DNA of 64,000 bases, taken from positions 17,811 to 81,810 of the forward strand of contig CAKUMO010000010.1 in the NCBI GenBank assembly GCA_934667815.1, written 5' to 3'. The translations under genes and the position numbers were made by a program. Below are positions 24,994-35,196 of the stretch, in pieces; the stretch's first letter is position 1; the number at the start of each line of letters is the position of its first letter. The notes under the pieces were generated by a model. That model was not told where the DNA came from, did no database searches, and worked only from the letters and a program-made list of their open reading frames with translations. This DNA comes from an uncultured Oscillospiraceae bacterium (GTDB lineage: Bacteria; Bacillota; Clostridia; Oscillospirales; Oscillospiraceae).

Positions 24994-27321
24994 ATGAAAC
25001 GCCTTCTTCCCCTGCTGCTGTGTCTCACGCTGCTTCTGACGCTCGCAGCCTGCGCCGTCAAGCCCGAGCCGACACAGCCGCCCGCCTCCGAAGCGCCGAC
25101 CGAGCCTGCCGAGCAGGAGCGCTACGCGCAGGCCATCGCACTGCTTTCGGAAAAGCAAGCGCTCAAGGTCGAGTCCGAGCTGACCTATAAGCGTACCGTC
25201 GGCGGCGAAACGCTCAAGGAGAGCATCAAGCGCATCGCAGCCTACTCCGGCCTCGGAACGAACGCGCTGCAATCCTATGTCAAGAACGATATGCGCCTCG
25301 GCGCAAGCAAGTTTACCTATAACGAATCGTACACGGACGGCGCGGTCTTTGTCTCCTACAACCGCTCGAACATCACCTCCACCGGGCGCTACTGCGCAGA
25401 GCTGTCTGCCGAGGATTATCTGGCGCGTGAGTTGCCGGTCGTGCTGCTGCATCTTGAAAATTACGGCAAGCTCGAGCCGGCGCCGCAGGCCAACGGCGAG
25501 ACGCTCCTTACTCTCTCCGAGGCGACCGCACTGGAGCCTTGGGTTGCCTCCGAGGACGCCGTTTTGAAGGAGGCCTCCGCCACGGTCACACTGACTGCCG
25601 ACGGTCAGATTGCCGCCGTTACCTACAACGCCGTCTACCGTCAGGGCGCGACGGACGTGGACATGCAGGTGCAGTGCAGCTATTCCGACCCTGGGGACAC
25701 GGATTTTGACCGCGTTCCCACCGCTCCGGACGGCTACCAGCAGCTCGCGGACATCGACGCCGTTCTGCTGCTCCTGCGCAGTGGACTGCTGATGGAAAAC
25801 GCCATGCTGCGCGGCGCACAGTATTCGATTCAGATTGCCAATGAACTGGCGCAGGCTTCAATCGTCAGAACCGGCAACTGCAACGAATACGAGCTGGATG
25901 GCGACTACCTGTTCCACAGCGATTTTCAGGTTGTTTTCAACAGCACCGCCACCGGCGAGCAGCAGACGACCACGGTTTCCGAGGATTACAACGACGGAAT
26001 CTATACCTACACGCTAGACGGCGAAGCCACACAGAGTGATTTTTCTGACGACACTTATTTTCACAAGCTGGTGACGGACGATCTGTCCGCATACTTCTGC
26101 ACGCCCTCTCTGCTGACGGACGCAACCGTAACCGACACGGGCGACTGCTGGCTGATCGAATGCACCTTTGATCCCGCCGCAGGAGACGCACTGGAAACCA
26201 AATATTGCAGCTATTTCTATGACGACAGCGGCTTCCTCCGCAATGAGACCGAGGACTATTCCACGCTGCACCTCACCGCTGCCGTTGCCTTGGAGAAGGA
26301 CAACTATCTGCCCACCTCCTTCACGCGGGAGTTTGTCGGTACATACACCTACAACGGCATGCCAGCTTCCGTGATCGCAAATGAAACCTCCGTCTTCCGT
26401 CTGAGCACACCCGAGCTTTACCGCGAGATCACCGGCGAGGATCTGCCTGAGGAAGCGCCTGCCGAGCCTGCCACGCCGCTGTTCTACGAGGTCACAGGGC
26501 AGAACGGCGAGAAGCTCTATCTTCTCGGCACCATCCACGTCGGCGACGAACGCACGGCCTATCTGCCGCAGGAAATCTACGACGCTTTTGATGCCGCCGA
26601 TGCGCTGGCCGTGGAATTTGACACGGACGAATTCCTGGAAATGCTTGGAAACGACCCCGAGCTGGCTGCAAGCGTAGCAAAAGCCTATGTCTACGAGGAC
26701 GGCAGTGAGATTTCCAAACACCTCGACGAGCAGCTCTATCAGGATGCGCTTGCAAGGCTGAAGGCAACCGGCAGCTACAATGTCGCTATGCCATCGATGC
26801 GCGCTTCTGTCTGGACGAACATTCTTGAGCAGTTCTTCCTCCGCCTCGGCCGGACGCTGGACGCGGAAAAGGGCGTGGACAATCGTCTGATGGCGCGTGC
26901 AAACGAAAAAGGAAAGGAAATTCTGAGCGTGGAATCCGGCGAAGCGCAGCTTGCCATGCTTATGGGCTTCTCCGACGAATTGCAGGCGGCGCAGTTGAAG
27001 GAGATCGTCAATACCACGAGCCACGCGTATATGTCCGGTGTGGAAGCTCTCTATGAAAGCTGGTGCCGCGGCGATGAGGCCGAGCTGACCGAGCTTGTCT
27101 CCGCGGACGATGAGGGGCTGTCTCCGGAGCTTTATCAGGAATACCACAAGGCCATGATTACCGACCGCAATGCGGGCATGCACGAGACCGCCGTGGGGTA
27201 TCTGCAAAGCGGCCGCACCGTTTTCTATGCCGTCGGTCTTGGGCATCTGCTCACGGACGAGGGTCTGGTCAATTCTCTGAGAGCCGCCGGTTATACCGTC
27301 ACACCGGTCAAATTCGGCTGA
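24994..27321 (+). CDS. lipoprotein with C-terminal TraB/GumN domain
   Basis: The protein has 775 residues. Residues 1-18 are a lipoprotein signal with lipobox LAAC, followed by a Pro/Glu-rich linker (PTQPPASEAPTEPAEQ). Residues about 50-490 are a beta-rich region that looks like two related halves, each with an YSDP or NYDDSG-like strand, of unknown function. Residues about 500-775 match the TraB/GumN family (distant Tiki-like metalloprotease fold): KLYLLGTIHVGDERTAYLP carries the conserved GTxH motif, and the C-terminal GLGHLLTDEGLVNSLRAAGY the GxxH motif. Both are putative metal ligands. It should sit on the outer face of the membrane. AGGAGA precedes the ATG. The long N-terminal extension is unusual for this family. 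Confidence 0.82.
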   Translation: MKRLLPLLLCLTLLLTLAACAVKPEPTQPPASEAPTEPAEQERYAQAIALLSEKQALKVESELTYKRTVGGETLKESIKRIAAYSGLGTNALQSYVKNDMRLGASKFTYNESYTDGAVFVSYNRSNITSTGRYCAELSAEDYLARELPVVLLHLENYGKLEPAPQANGETLLTLSEATALEPWVASEDAVLKEASATVTLTADGQIAAVTYNAVYRQGATDVDMQVQCSYSDPGDTDFDRVPTAPDGYQQLADIDAVLLLLRSGLLMENAMLRGAQYSIQIANELAQASIVRTGNCNEYELDGDYLFHSDFQVVFNSTATGEQQTTTVSEDYNDGIYTYTLDGEATQSDFSDDTYFHKLVTDDLSAYFCTPSLLTDATVTDTGDCWLIECTFDPAAGDALETKYCSYFYDDSGFLRNETEDYSTLHLTAAVALEKDNYLPTSFTREFVGTYTYNGMPASVIANETSVFRLSTPELYREITGEDLPEEAPAEPATPLFYEVTGQNGEKLYLLGTIHVGDERTAYLPQEIYDAFDAADALAVEFDTDEFLEMLGNDPELAASVAKAYVYEDGSEISKHLDEQLYQDALARLKATGSYNVAMPSMRASVWTNILEQFFLRLGRTLDAEKGVDNRLMARANEKGKEILSVESGEAQLAMLMGFSDELQAAQLKEIVNTTSHAYMSGVEALYESWCRGDEAELTELVSADDEGLSPELYQEYHKAMITDRNAGMHETAVGYLQSGRTVFYAVGLGHLLTDEGLVNSLRAAGYTVTPVKFG

Positions 27322-27345
27322 TTGTTCTCTAACAAACGACACAAA

Positions 27346-27382
27346 GCAATCCCCGCAGCAGGCTTTCTGCTGCGGGGATTGC
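27346..27382 (+). terminator. intrinsic terminator of the TraB/GumN gene
   Basis: A 16-bp perfect stem is formed by GCAATCCCCGCAGCAG (27346-27361) and its complement (27367-27382). The normal T-run is absent; instead the dispersed element begins at the last C of the stem. Confidence 0.7.
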
Positions 27383-27585
27383 AGCTTGTCAAAAAAGTCC
27401 AAAGGGACTTTTTTTGACAAGCTGCCTGCAAAATTGCAAACTCTGAATTTGTATTTCTGATTATTATTTTGCAATTTTGGCCGCTGCGGCGGGTTATTGA
27501 ACGCGAAAGGGAACCCTAACGGTTCCCTTTCACTCTTTCCTTCCCTCCGAAACTTTCGGCCGGATAGAGGTTCTTTGACAATCTG
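27382..27585. repeat. dispersed non-coding element, copy 2, with terminal inverted repeats
   Basis: The 204-bp unit begins CAGCTTGTCAAAAAAGTCC and ends in TTCTTTGACAATCTG, which are imperfect inverted repeats of each other. A left hairpin (CTTGTCAAAAAAGTCC paired with GGGACTTTTTTTGACAAG) is followed by the core shared with 260-423 and 46136-46296. It abuts the terminator of the TraB/GumN gene and lies 3' of the convergent LTA-synthase-like gene. Nothing else is seen from 27322 to 27613. Confidence 0.75.
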
Positions 27586-27613
27586 AAATCTATATCATCT
27601 ATGTCTCTATCTC

Positions 27614-29917
27614 TTATCGGTTGTTGAAATTTCTGCGCCAGTAATACTGCACGTCGTAGAATTCGTCTACGATCGTCTGCTGTTCCGGTGTCAGCTCCCG
27701 GCAGACCTGACCGTCCTGCACAACGATGCCGGTGGAGTGAATGTCCTGCATTTCGTGCATAAGCTGCGTTGTATACTGCGTGTAAGCATTGCCGGTATAC
27801 CCCGCCTGCTCAAAGAACAGATTCATCAGGAAGTTCGTGCCGATGGTCGGGCCGTCGCCCACAAAATCGTTACCGAGCACCTGCTTGGCTGCATCGTTCG
27901 CCCAGATCACATAGGGCGTGGAATAATAGTTGTAGAAGCCTTCGTCCGTTGCAAGGTCAAAATTGATTTCTGCCTCTGCATAGGCAGATTCCCGATCGCC
28001 CAAACCGGGCATATGATCCCCAAACAGGATCAGAACAACCGGCGCTTCACTCTCTCGCAGAGACGCAACCATGTCAGCAAGCGCATCATCAACATCATCG
28101 ATGATCGCAAGATAATTATTCAGATAGTGAAATGTTTCGTCGGAATAGCCCGGATTCTCCACAAAAGGATGGTCATATTCCTGTTGGTCGGAATACGGAC
28201 CATGCCCCTGAAATGTTACGTTAAAAGAGAAATACCACTCGCCGCGCGCAGCGGCATTCTCAAATTTCCTCACAACCTCCGGTAAGAGCACGCTGTCCTG
28301 GCTCATCTGCTCACCGCCGTTCAGCGCCTGATAGGTATCTTCGTCAAAATAATAGTGCTCGAAGCCAAGGCGGGGATTGATCTTGTCGCGGTCATAAAAC
28401 CACGAATAATATGGATGGCTGCCCTCGACCGTGTAGCCCTGCTGGCGGAAATACCATGCATAGGAATTGGTCTTACGAGAAAAGGTCGGCAGCTTCGTCA
28501 ACCCGGTCAAAAACTGCCGCTCCGGTGTATTCGTACCGCCAGCAAACGCATAGCTGAGCGTGTTGCCGCTGTAAGACTCCTTTTCCAGCGCGTGGAAAAA
28601 TTCATAAGGATCCTCTGTGAACGTCAATTCATAAAAGCGCGTAAGGTCGGAGTAGGATTCGAGCATACAGGCAATGACATTGACTTTTCTGTCCTCCGGA
28701 ATATCCTCATAGATGTACTGCGAAAGTGTGCTTTCTGCCCGCTCTGCATTGTAGCCGTCGGGAGCTCGGTCAAAAGCACTGCCGGTGCTGTGCAGAAAGG
28801 GATAGATAAAGCCGCGATTCTGGAACTGGTCGCTTGTGCTCCAATAGCTCTGGAAGGTCAGCGGGCGATAGGTCCCGTCATAAACGCTGTCGGAAAGATA
28901 GACCATCCGGTATCCGACCGCCGCGAACGCCAGCAGTGCAAGCACCGTAACGGCACGTGTCTGCGGACGGAAACGGCTTTTGCGGAAAAACAGCAGCACG
29001 GACACCGCCGCCGCAGCACCCGCAATCAGCCACATATCCGGCGTCAGGGTGATGGCATAGCTTCCCGTCATCGCTCCGGCCTCGCGTACAAGCTGAAGCT
29101 CCTCGAAAAGGAAGGGATCGCCGCGGAAAAACAACTTGAAATAGTTCACCCACGTCATAATCAGCGTCAGTGCCGAGGTGCCGAGCGCTGCGGCGCCCGC
29201 GCTCGAAAACAGATAGTACAGCAGGAACATCAGCCAGACCACAGGCGCGGCATTCAGCAGCAGCACACTTGGCGAGGAGAGATACGAGCGCAGCAAGGCT
29301 GACGGCTCAGACGCGCCGCGCGAGGCGTAATATAGTGACAGGAACGACAACAGCAGCGCATAAGCAAGCAGCAAAAGATGCGTCAGCGCCGCACGTCCTG
29401 CAACGTACCGGCGGTATTTTCTGAGATCTTCCGTCATCTTTCGCCCGCAGACATAGATTTTTTTCTCCGCGCTCTGCATCAGCGGCGAGTGCGGGGTTCC
29501 ATAGGCTGCGTAAGGTGCATCACCGGCCAGCTCCCGCTCCGAACGGTAATCGGAAAAACGTCCGATCTGCGCATCAAATTCATTAGCGTGCAGCGTGTGC
29601 GCTGCGCAGGCAGCCTCAAGCACCTGTCTCGGCTGGTCGGAGACGACTTCGACCTCCGGCGTTGGGAAACAGAGCTTCTGCTTTGCAAAGAAGTCCTTCA
29701 GCCGTTTTTCCGGCGTATGCACGCTTGACAGGAAGCGCCAGCGGCGCTCTAAATAGCGCGCGCGCCCGCTTAGGTGGAAGAAATACGCCAGATCTGCTGC
29801 AAAATTGCCCGGAACGAAACGCCAGAGGCTCGGCTGCCGCCTGCGGCAATAGGCAAAGAACTTCCGTTCCGGCCGTTTTTTATAAACAACATTTTCAAAA
29901 GCAACCAGTGCTCTCAC
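27614..29917 (-). CDS. LTA-synthase-like sulfatase-fold membrane protein with N-terminal pseudo-HAD domain
   Basis: The protein has 767 residues. Residues about 1-165 resemble HAD-IB phosphatases of gut Clostridia (FFAYCRRRQPSLWRFVP) but lack the catalytic Asp pair: AFENVVY replaces DFDKTIY. Residues about 180-345 hold about five membrane helices. Residues about 400-700 are an alkaline-phosphatase/sulfatase domain: CMLESYSD carries the metal-binding Glu, GGTNTPERQF the probable Thr nucleophile, and LFGDHMPGLG the metal-binding Asp-His. LtaS-type enzymes transfer phosphoglycerol to polymer at the outer membrane face. The start is GTG (29915-29917) with GGGAGGAG upstream. It follows the binding-protein gene by 28 bp, at the end of the secA operon. 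Confidence 0.85.
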   Translation of the reverse strand: MRALVAFENVVYKKRPERKFFAYCRRRQPSLWRFVPGNFAADLAYFFHLSGRARYLERRWRFLSSVHTPEKRLKDFFAKQKLCFPTPEVEVVSDQPRQVLEAACAAHTLHANEFDAQIGRFSDYRSERELAGDAPYAAYGTPHSPLMQSAEKKIYVCGRKMTEDLRKYRRYVAGRAALTHLLLLAYALLLSFLSLYYASRGASEPSALLRSYLSSPSVLLLNAAPVVWLMFLLYYLFSSAGAAALGTSALTLIMTWVNYFKLFFRGDPFLFEELQLVREAGAMTGSYAITLTPDMWLIAGAAAAVSVLLFFRKSRFRPQTRAVTVLALLAFAAVGYRMVYLSDSVYDGTYRPLTFQSYWSTSDQFQNRGFIYPFLHSTGSAFDRAPDGYNAERAESTLSQYIYEDIPEDRKVNVIACMLESYSDLTRFYELTFTEDPYEFFHALEKESYSGNTLSYAFAGGTNTPERQFLTGLTKLPTFSRKTNSYAWYFRQQGYTVEGSHPYYSWFYDRDKINPRLGFEHYYFDEDTYQALNGGEQMSQDSVLLPEVVRKFENAAARGEWYFSFNVTFQGHGPYSDQQEYDHPFVENPGYSDETFHYLNNYLAIIDDVDDALADMVASLRESEAPVVLILFGDHMPGLGDRESAYAEAEINFDLATDEGFYNYYSTPYVIWANDAAKQVLGNDFVGDGPTIGTNFLMNLFFEQAGYTGNAYTQYTTQLMHEMQDIHSTGIVVQDGQVCRELTPEQQTIVDEFYDVQYYWRRNFNNR

Positions 29918-29945
29918 GGTCTAAGACTCCTCCCGAAAATGATCT

Positions 29946-31505
29946 TTATTCTTCTGTCGGCGTATCCGACGGCTCCGTCTGCTCATAGGTACGGTCGGCA
30001 TCGGACAAGGTGCGCGCAGTCGCGGAGTTGTGGAACAGGCAGTCCACCGCCGGCGTGATAGACGAGAGCTTGCCGCGCGTGACATAGATCGCATAGCTCT
30101 TGAACACCACCGGGCAGATGGGCGCGGATTCCAGAATTTTGGTGCAAAGCTCGGGATAATTGCCGGAATTTTCCAAAGCGGCACTGCAGAGCTGCGTCAG
30201 CGCAGAGTCAGAAATCCCGCCATAATTCAGTTTTCCGTTAGAGGAAAAGAACTCTGCCAGATCAAAATTCGCCGTCAGGCGAACTTCTCCGAGATAGACA
30301 TCATATCCGCCCGACGAAAGCGCAGAGCGATAGGCATTGGCAGAGGCGGACTTGAGTCGAAGATACAGCCCGCACTGCCGGAAGGTCTCGATCAGCGCCT
30401 CAGCCACGGCCACGCGAGTCGGATCGTCCGAGCAAACCAGAAACACGCCCGGCGCTTCTTCGGAGGTCTCCACGCCGCTATTGTTCACCGCCGCCTGAAA
30501 GCGCGGCAGATCATAAGCGTATTTACCCGCGAGCTGCATGTCGTAGAGGTCGGAATCCGGCGAGCACGGCAGCACCGTCGGGAGGGCGAAGCCGCCATAA
30601 AAGCTGTTTGCGATGCTCTCGCGGTCAAGCATATAGGTCACGGCTGTGCGCAGCGTCTCAGAGGTAAAGGGGCCGCTTTTCAGATTGAAGCCCAGATAGT
30701 GCAGAACGGTCGTCGGCACCTCCCAGACCTCGAAATCGCAGCGGTAGCCAACCGAGGCGGCGGCATTCGGGTCGCAGTAGACCAAATCGGTGCCGCCGAA
30801 TTCAAAGTTGTCGCGCAGCTCGTTCGGCGTCTGCACGGCGGTCAGCGGAATCACATCCACCTTAGCCGCCGGTTCGCGCTCCTGCCACCAATTGCTGTTG
30901 CGGCGGATTTGTGCGCCCGCAAGGGCGTAAGGCCCGGTGCCGATGGGAGAATCGGCCTCCACGGTGTCGGCCTTGACAATAGGCACGTCCAGCATCAGGG
31001 AAAAATTCTCATAGGTCGCATTCAGCGTCACGGCAAAGCGCAGCGTGTCCAGCGCGTAGGCGCTCGTAACATGCGAAAGCCGCCCGGAATAGAGCTTGCT
31101 GCTGCGTGCCGCCGTAATCGAAGCCACGGCATCCTGCGCCGTCATTGCGCTGCCGTCGGAGAACGTAACGTCCGAAAGCAGCGTATAAGTATACGTCCGG
31201 CCATCCTCGGAGACCGCAAAGCTCTCGCACAGCAGCGGCTCGGCGCGGAACTGATTGGACACAACAAACAGGCTCTCGTAAAGCAGCGAGAATACCGCAC
31301 GGTTCACCGTGGAATTGCAGGTGAAGGGATTCAAGCCGAACTCCGGAAGATAGGACAGCCCGAAGCCGTCGCCCTTAACGGCCAGCGGCTCCGACGGCTC
31401 GGTCGGCGCTTCGGTCTCTGAGGACGGCGGCGCGTCGTTCTTTGCACAGGCGCAGAGCGTCAGGGTCAGAGCAAGCGCAAGCAGCAGTGCAAGACACCGC
31501 TTCAT
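29946..31505 (-). CDS. peptide/nickel-type ABC transporter substrate-binding lipoprotein
   Basis: This 519-residue lipoprotein belongs to solute-binding family 5 (OppA/DppA-like). Residues 1-20 are a signal with lipobox LCAC, followed by a Ser/Pro/Glu linker (PPSSETEAPTEPSEP). Family features include ALLYESLFV-like and PIGTGPYAL segments and the domain around VTYMLDRESIANSFYGG. No permease or ATPase gene is adjacent, so it either serves a distant transporter or is an orphan. The start ATG (31503-31505) overlaps the pgeF stop and has GGAGGCGGGAG upstream. A longer frame upstream lies in pgeF and is rejected. Confidence 0.87.
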   Translation of the reverse strand: MKRCLALLLALALTLTLCACAKNDAPPSSETEAPTEPSEPLAVKGDGFGLSYLPEFGLNPFTCNSTVNRAVFSLLYESLFVVSNQFRAEPLLCESFAVSEDGRTYTYTLLSDVTFSDGSAMTAQDAVASITAARSSKLYSGRLSHVTSAYALDTLRFAVTLNATYENFSLMLDVPIVKADTVEADSPIGTGPYALAGAQIRRNSNWWQEREPAAKVDVIPLTAVQTPNELRDNFEFGGTDLVYCDPNAAASVGYRCDFEVWEVPTTVLHYLGFNLKSGPFTSETLRTAVTYMLDRESIANSFYGGFALPTVLPCSPDSDLYDMQLAGKYAYDLPRFQAAVNNSGVETSEEAPGVFLVCSDDPTRVAVAEALIETFRQCGLYLRLKSASANAYRSALSSGGYDVYLGEVRLTANFDLAEFFSSNGKLNYGGISDSALTQLCSAALENSGNYPELCTKILESAPICPVVFKSYAIYVTRGKLSSITPAVDCLFHNSATARTLSDADRTYEQTEPSDTPTEE

Positions 31506-32308
31506 TCTCCCGCCTCCTTCAGCATGATGACCGCGGCCAGTGAACCGCGCTGATTTCCGACTCTGCGGTGCGACCAGAAGCGCTGTGGCTGACAGGCCGT
31601 GCAGTCGCAGGAGATGTCGATCTCCGTCACGCCCGCACGTCTGAGCCACAGGGCGTTGAGTCGTTTCAGGTCAACATAATATTTTTCGCCCGCCGGACGG
31701 ATCGCGCTCTGCGCCTCCGCGCCCAACGCGGCAAGCATGGCCTCCGGGACGTCGGAATCCGTCTCAAAGCAGCACTGCGAAATGCACGGGCCGATGGCCG
31801 CACGGAGATTCTCCGGACGGCAGCCGAACTCGCGCCGCATTGCCTCCACGGTGCGCGCAGCAATGCCCGCAGCCGTGCCGCGCCAACCTGCATGCGCCGC
31901 GCCGATGGCGCGCGCGACCGGGTCAAACAGGAGCACCGGCGTGCAGTCTGCCGAGAAAATGGTCAGCGCAACGCCCGGCTCGTCGGTCACAAGCCCGTCA
32001 CGTGCCTCCTCGACCGGATACACGAGGCCGCGCCCGCAGTCCTGTCTGCCTACTCGCTGCACGATGTCCGAATGCACCTGTTTTGTGAACACCGTGTTTT
32101 TCGGATCAAAGCCCACGGCAGCCCCCAGCCGGCGATAGTTCTCGCGAACGTTTGCCGGCCGGTCGCCCCGGTGTACACCGAGGTTCAGGCTGGCAAGCGC
32201 ACCCTCGCTCACACCGCCGAAGCGCGTGGAAAAGCAGTGCACCGCGCCCTCGAGCGCACTCGAGGTGAGATATTCCAGTTCGTTCTTCTTGTTTACATAA
32301 AAACTCAT
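31502..32308 (-). CDS. pgeF: purine nucleoside phosphorylase / polyphenol-oxidase-family protein (YfiH/PgeF)
   Basis: This 268-residue protein is of the YfiH/LACC1 family, zinc enzymes with purine nucleoside phosphorylase and adenosine deaminase activity. PgeF-like members are also reported to edit muropeptide precursors. The zinc ligands are visible in TKQVHSDIV (His), SADCTPVLL (Cys) and [13 protein letters not shown] (His). [11 protein letters not shown] near the N-terminus and [12 protein letters not shown] are typical. It overlaps both secA and the binding-protein gene by ATGA, so three genes are tightly coupled. Confidence 0.9.
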   Translation of the reverse strand: MSFYVNKKNELEYLTSSALEGAVHCFSTRFGGVSEGALASLNLGVHRGDRPANVRENYRRLGAAVGFDPKNTVFTKQVHSDIVQRVGRQDCGRGLVYPVEEARDGLVTDEPGVALTIFSADCTPVLLFDPVARAIGAAHAGWRGTAAGIAARTVEAMRREFGCRPENLRAAIGPCISQCCFETDSDVPEAMLAALGAEAQSAIRPAGEKYYVDLKRLNALWLRRAGVTEIDISCDCTACQPQRFWSHRRVGNQRGSLAAVIMLKEAGE

Positions 32309-35040
32309 TTCTTGGCCTCGTCCTTGTCGCGGCAGCAGTATTTATACTTCTTCCCGCTTCCGCAGGGGCAGGGGTCGTTTGCGCCGATCTTGATTTTCTT
32401 GACCGGCTGCTTTTTGACGGTCTTGTCCGCGCCGCCCGTGGCGACGATGGTCGCCACCTGCTTGCGCTTGACGTCCTCCTGCGTGCGCAGACGGAACAGG
32501 AACAGGCGGCGCACGGTCTCCTCGCGGATGGCGTTAATCATGCCGTCAAACATGGCGTAGCCCTCGCGCTTGTAAGCCACGACCGGGTCGGTCTGGCCGT
32601 AGGCACGCAGGCGAATGCCCTGCTTGAGGTCGTCCATCGCGTCGATCTGATCCATCCAGTATTCGTCCACGACGCGCAGCAGGATGATGCGCTCGATCTC
32701 GCGCATGCGCTCGGCGCCGAATTCCTGCTCACGGCGGGCGTAGGTCTCGTGGAACAGCTTCTCGAGCGTGTCCTTGGCCTGCTGCTTGCTCATGGAAGCA
32801 TCCGGACGGAACGCGCCCTTGGCAAAATAGATGCCCTCAAACTTCGCGGTCAGCGGTGTGAGCTGCTCGGCGGATTCGGCGTGCTCGGACGCACCGTAGA
32901 CGTCCTCGACCTCGCTGTCGATGACGTATTTCATCATACCGTTGATGGTCGAGGAAAGGTCCTCTCCGTCGAGCACCTTCTGGCGCTGCTCATAGATGAC
33001 GCTGCGCTGGGTGTTCATGACGTTATCGTACTCCAGAACATTTTTACGGATCTGGAAATTGCGGCTTTCGACGGTTTTCTGGGCGTTTTCGATTGCGCTG
33101 GAGAGCATTTTCGCGTCGATGGGCGTGTCCTCGTCGATGCCGAGGCTGTTCATCATGCTCATCACGCGCTCCGAGCCAAACAGGCGCATGACGTCGTCCT
33201 CCAGCGACAGGAAGAACCGCGTTTCGCCGGGGTCGCCCTGACGGCCGGAACGGCCGCGTAGCTGATTGTCGATACGTCTCGACTCGTGGCGCTCGGTACC
33301 GACGATGAAAAGGCCGCCCGCCGCACGCACCTTCTCTGCCTCCTGTGCAATGGCAGCCTTGTGCTTGGCCAGCGCCTGCTTGAATTCCTCGCGCACGGCC
33401 AGAATTTCGGGGTCGGTCGTCTCGGCGTAGGAATTGGCCTCAGCGATCAGCTCCTCGGGCAACTCCTTCTTGCGCAGCTCGGACAGCGCCAGATATTCTG
33501 CGTTGCCGCCGAGCATAATGTCGGTACCACGGCCCGCCATATTGGTGGAGATGGTCACCGCGCCGAACTTACCGGCCTGCGCAACGATCTCGGCCTCGCG
33601 CTCGTGGTGCTTGGCGTTCAGGACGGTGTGCGGCACGCCCTCGCGCTTCAGGAGCTTCGACAGCAGTTCGGATTTTTCGATGGAGATCGTACCGACCAGC
33701 ACGGGCTGTCCCTTCTCGTGGCAGCGCTTGATCTGCTCGATGACCGCGCGGAACTTGCCCGCCTCGGTCTTGTAGACCACGTCGTGGTGGTCGATACGGA
33801 TGACCGGCTTATTTGTCGGGATCTCGACGATGTCAAGGTTATAGATCGCGGAAAACTCTTCCTCCTCGGTCAGCGCCGTGCCGGTCATGCCGGAGAGCTT
33901 TTTATAAAGGCGGAACAGATTCTGGAACGTAATGGTCGCAAGTGTCTTATTTTCGCTGGCGACGTTCACGCCTTCCTTGGCCTCGATGGCCTGATGCAGG
34001 CCCTCGTTGTAGCGGCGGCCGTACATCAGTCGCCCGGTGAATTCATCGACGATAATGACCTGACCGTCCTTGACAACGTAGTCGATGTCGCGCTTCATAA
34101 TGCCGCGCGCCTTCATTGCCTGATTGATATGGTGCGAAAGCGTGGTATTCTCCACGTCCGCGAGGTTGTCCACGCCGAAGTACTTCTCGGCCTTGGCGAT
34201 GCCGGAGGCCGTGAGCGAGACGGTGCGGGACTTTTCATCGACATAGTAGTCGCAGTCCAGATCGTCCTGAATTTCCTTTTCGTCCGTGGTGGCAAAAACC
34301 TTCTTTCGAAGGCCGGAGACAAAGCGGTCGGCCATTTCATAGAGCTTGGTGGATTCCTCGCCCTTGCCGGAGATAATCAGCGGCGTTCTGGCCTCGTCGA
34401 TCAGGATCGAGTCCACCTCGTCCACGATGACGAAATTGTGTCCGCGCTGCACCATATCGCCCTTGTAAAGCGCCATGTTGTCGCGCAGATAGTCGAAGCC
34501 CAGCTCGTTATTCGTGCAGTAGGTGATGTCGGCAGCATAGGCCGCGCGGCGTTCGTCGTTTTTCAGGTCGTGGACGATCAGGCCGACCGTCAGGCCGAGG
34601 AAACGGTAGACCTTGCCCATCCACTCCGAGTCACGCTTGGCCAGATAGTCGTTGACTGTGACGATGTGTACGCCCTCGCCCGTCAGCGCATTCAGATACG
34701 CCGGCAAAATGGCCACAAGGGTTTTGCCTTCACCGGTTTTCATCTCCGCGATGCGTCCCTGATGCAGCACGATGCCGCCGATGAGCTGTACGCGGTAGGG
34801 CCGCATGCCCAGCACGCGGTCGGCAGCCTCACGGCAGACGGCAAACGCCTCGGGCAGCAGCTCGTCGAGCGTCTCGCCGCTTTGATAGCGGCGCTTGAAT
34901 TCCTCGGTTTTTTCACGGAGCTGCTCGTCTGTGAGCTTTGCCATCTCCGGGCCGAGCGCCTCAATGCGCTGCACCTGCGGCATGAGCTTTTTAACCTCGC
35001 GCTCCGAGCGGGTACCGAACATTTTTGTAATGAGTCCCAT
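32305..35040 (-). CDS. secA: preprotein translocase ATPase SecA
   Basis: This 911-residue motor drives Sec-dependent export. The Walker A region is [38 protein letters not shown] is the SecA signature with the DEAD-like box. [15 protein letters not shown] and [19 protein letters not shown] motifs lie in NBD2, and [18 protein letters not shown] follows. The C-terminus has the zinc-binding SEC-C motif [15 protein letters not shown]. The length is normal for a clostridial SecA. The minus-strand -10 TATAAT with an upstream TG (35085-35093) precedes it. It heads the operon secA-pgeF-binding protein-LTA-synthase-like gene. Confidence 0.97.
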   Translation of the reverse strand: MGLITKMFGTRSEREVKKLMPQVQRIEALGPEMAKLTDEQLREKTEEFKRRYQSGETLDELLPEAFAVCREAADRVLGMRPYRVQLIGGIVLHQGRIAEMKTGEGKTLVAILPAYLNALTGEGVHIVTVNDYLAKRDSEWMGKVYRFLGLTVGLIVHDLKNDERRAAYAADITYCTNNELGFDYLRDNMALYKGDMVQRGHNFVIVDEVDSILIDEARTPLIISGKGEESTKLYEMADRFVSGLRKKVFATTDEKEIQDDLDCDYYVDEKSRTVSLTASGIAKAEKYFGVDNLADVENTTLSHHINQAMKARGIMKRDIDYVVKDGQVIIVDEFTGRLMYGRRYNEGLHQAIEAKEGVNVASENKTLATITFQNLFRLYKKLSGMTGTALTEEEEFSAIYNLDIVEIPTNKPVIRIDHHDVVYKTEAGKFRAVIEQIKRCHEKGQPVLVGTISIEKSELLSKLLKREGVPHTVLNAKHHEREAEIVAQAGKFGAVTISTNMAGRGTDIMLGGNAEYLALSELRKKELPEELIAEANSYAETTDPEILAVREEFKQALAKHKAAIAQEAEKVRAAGGLFIVGTERHESRRIDNQLRGRSGRQGDPGETRFFLSLEDDVMRLFGSERVMSMMNSLGIDEDTPIDAKMLSSAIENAQKTVESRNFQIRKNVLEYDNVMNTQRSVIYEQRQKVLDGEDLSSTINGMMKYVIDSEVEDVYGASEHAESAEQLTPLTAKFEGIYFAKGAFRPDASMSKQQAKDTLEKLFHETYARREQEFGAERMREIERIILLRVVDEYWMDQIDAMDDLKQGIRLRAYGQTDPVVAYKREGYAMFDGMINAIREETVRRLFLFRLRTQEDVKRKQVATIVATGGADKTVKKQPVKKIKIGANDPCPCGSGKKYKYCCRDKDEAKK

Positions 35041-35084
35041 ATTGCAAACTGACCTTTCGTCATGGATTTCTTTAGATTATTCCG

Positions 35085-35093
35085 ATTATAGCA
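35085..35093 (-). promoter_or_regulatory. extended -10 element before secA
   Basis: On the minus strand TGCTATAAT (complement of 35085-35093) is an extended -10 box. No good -35 hexamer lies 17 bp upstream. It is about 45 bp before the secA start. Confidence 0.5.
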
Positions 35094-35196
35094 CAATTGA
35101 AGGTAAAAGAAAAGCACGGCCGGGATTTTGAAACAGAAAGTTCAAAAATCAACCATCAGTATGTTGCGCAACCGCAGCTTTCCTGCTATCATTTCA

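Noticed and set aside
33286..35052. 588-codon open frame antisense to secA
   Set aside because: secA is certain on the other strand. The antisense frame is a by-product of GC-rich codon use and has no family motif or ribosome site.
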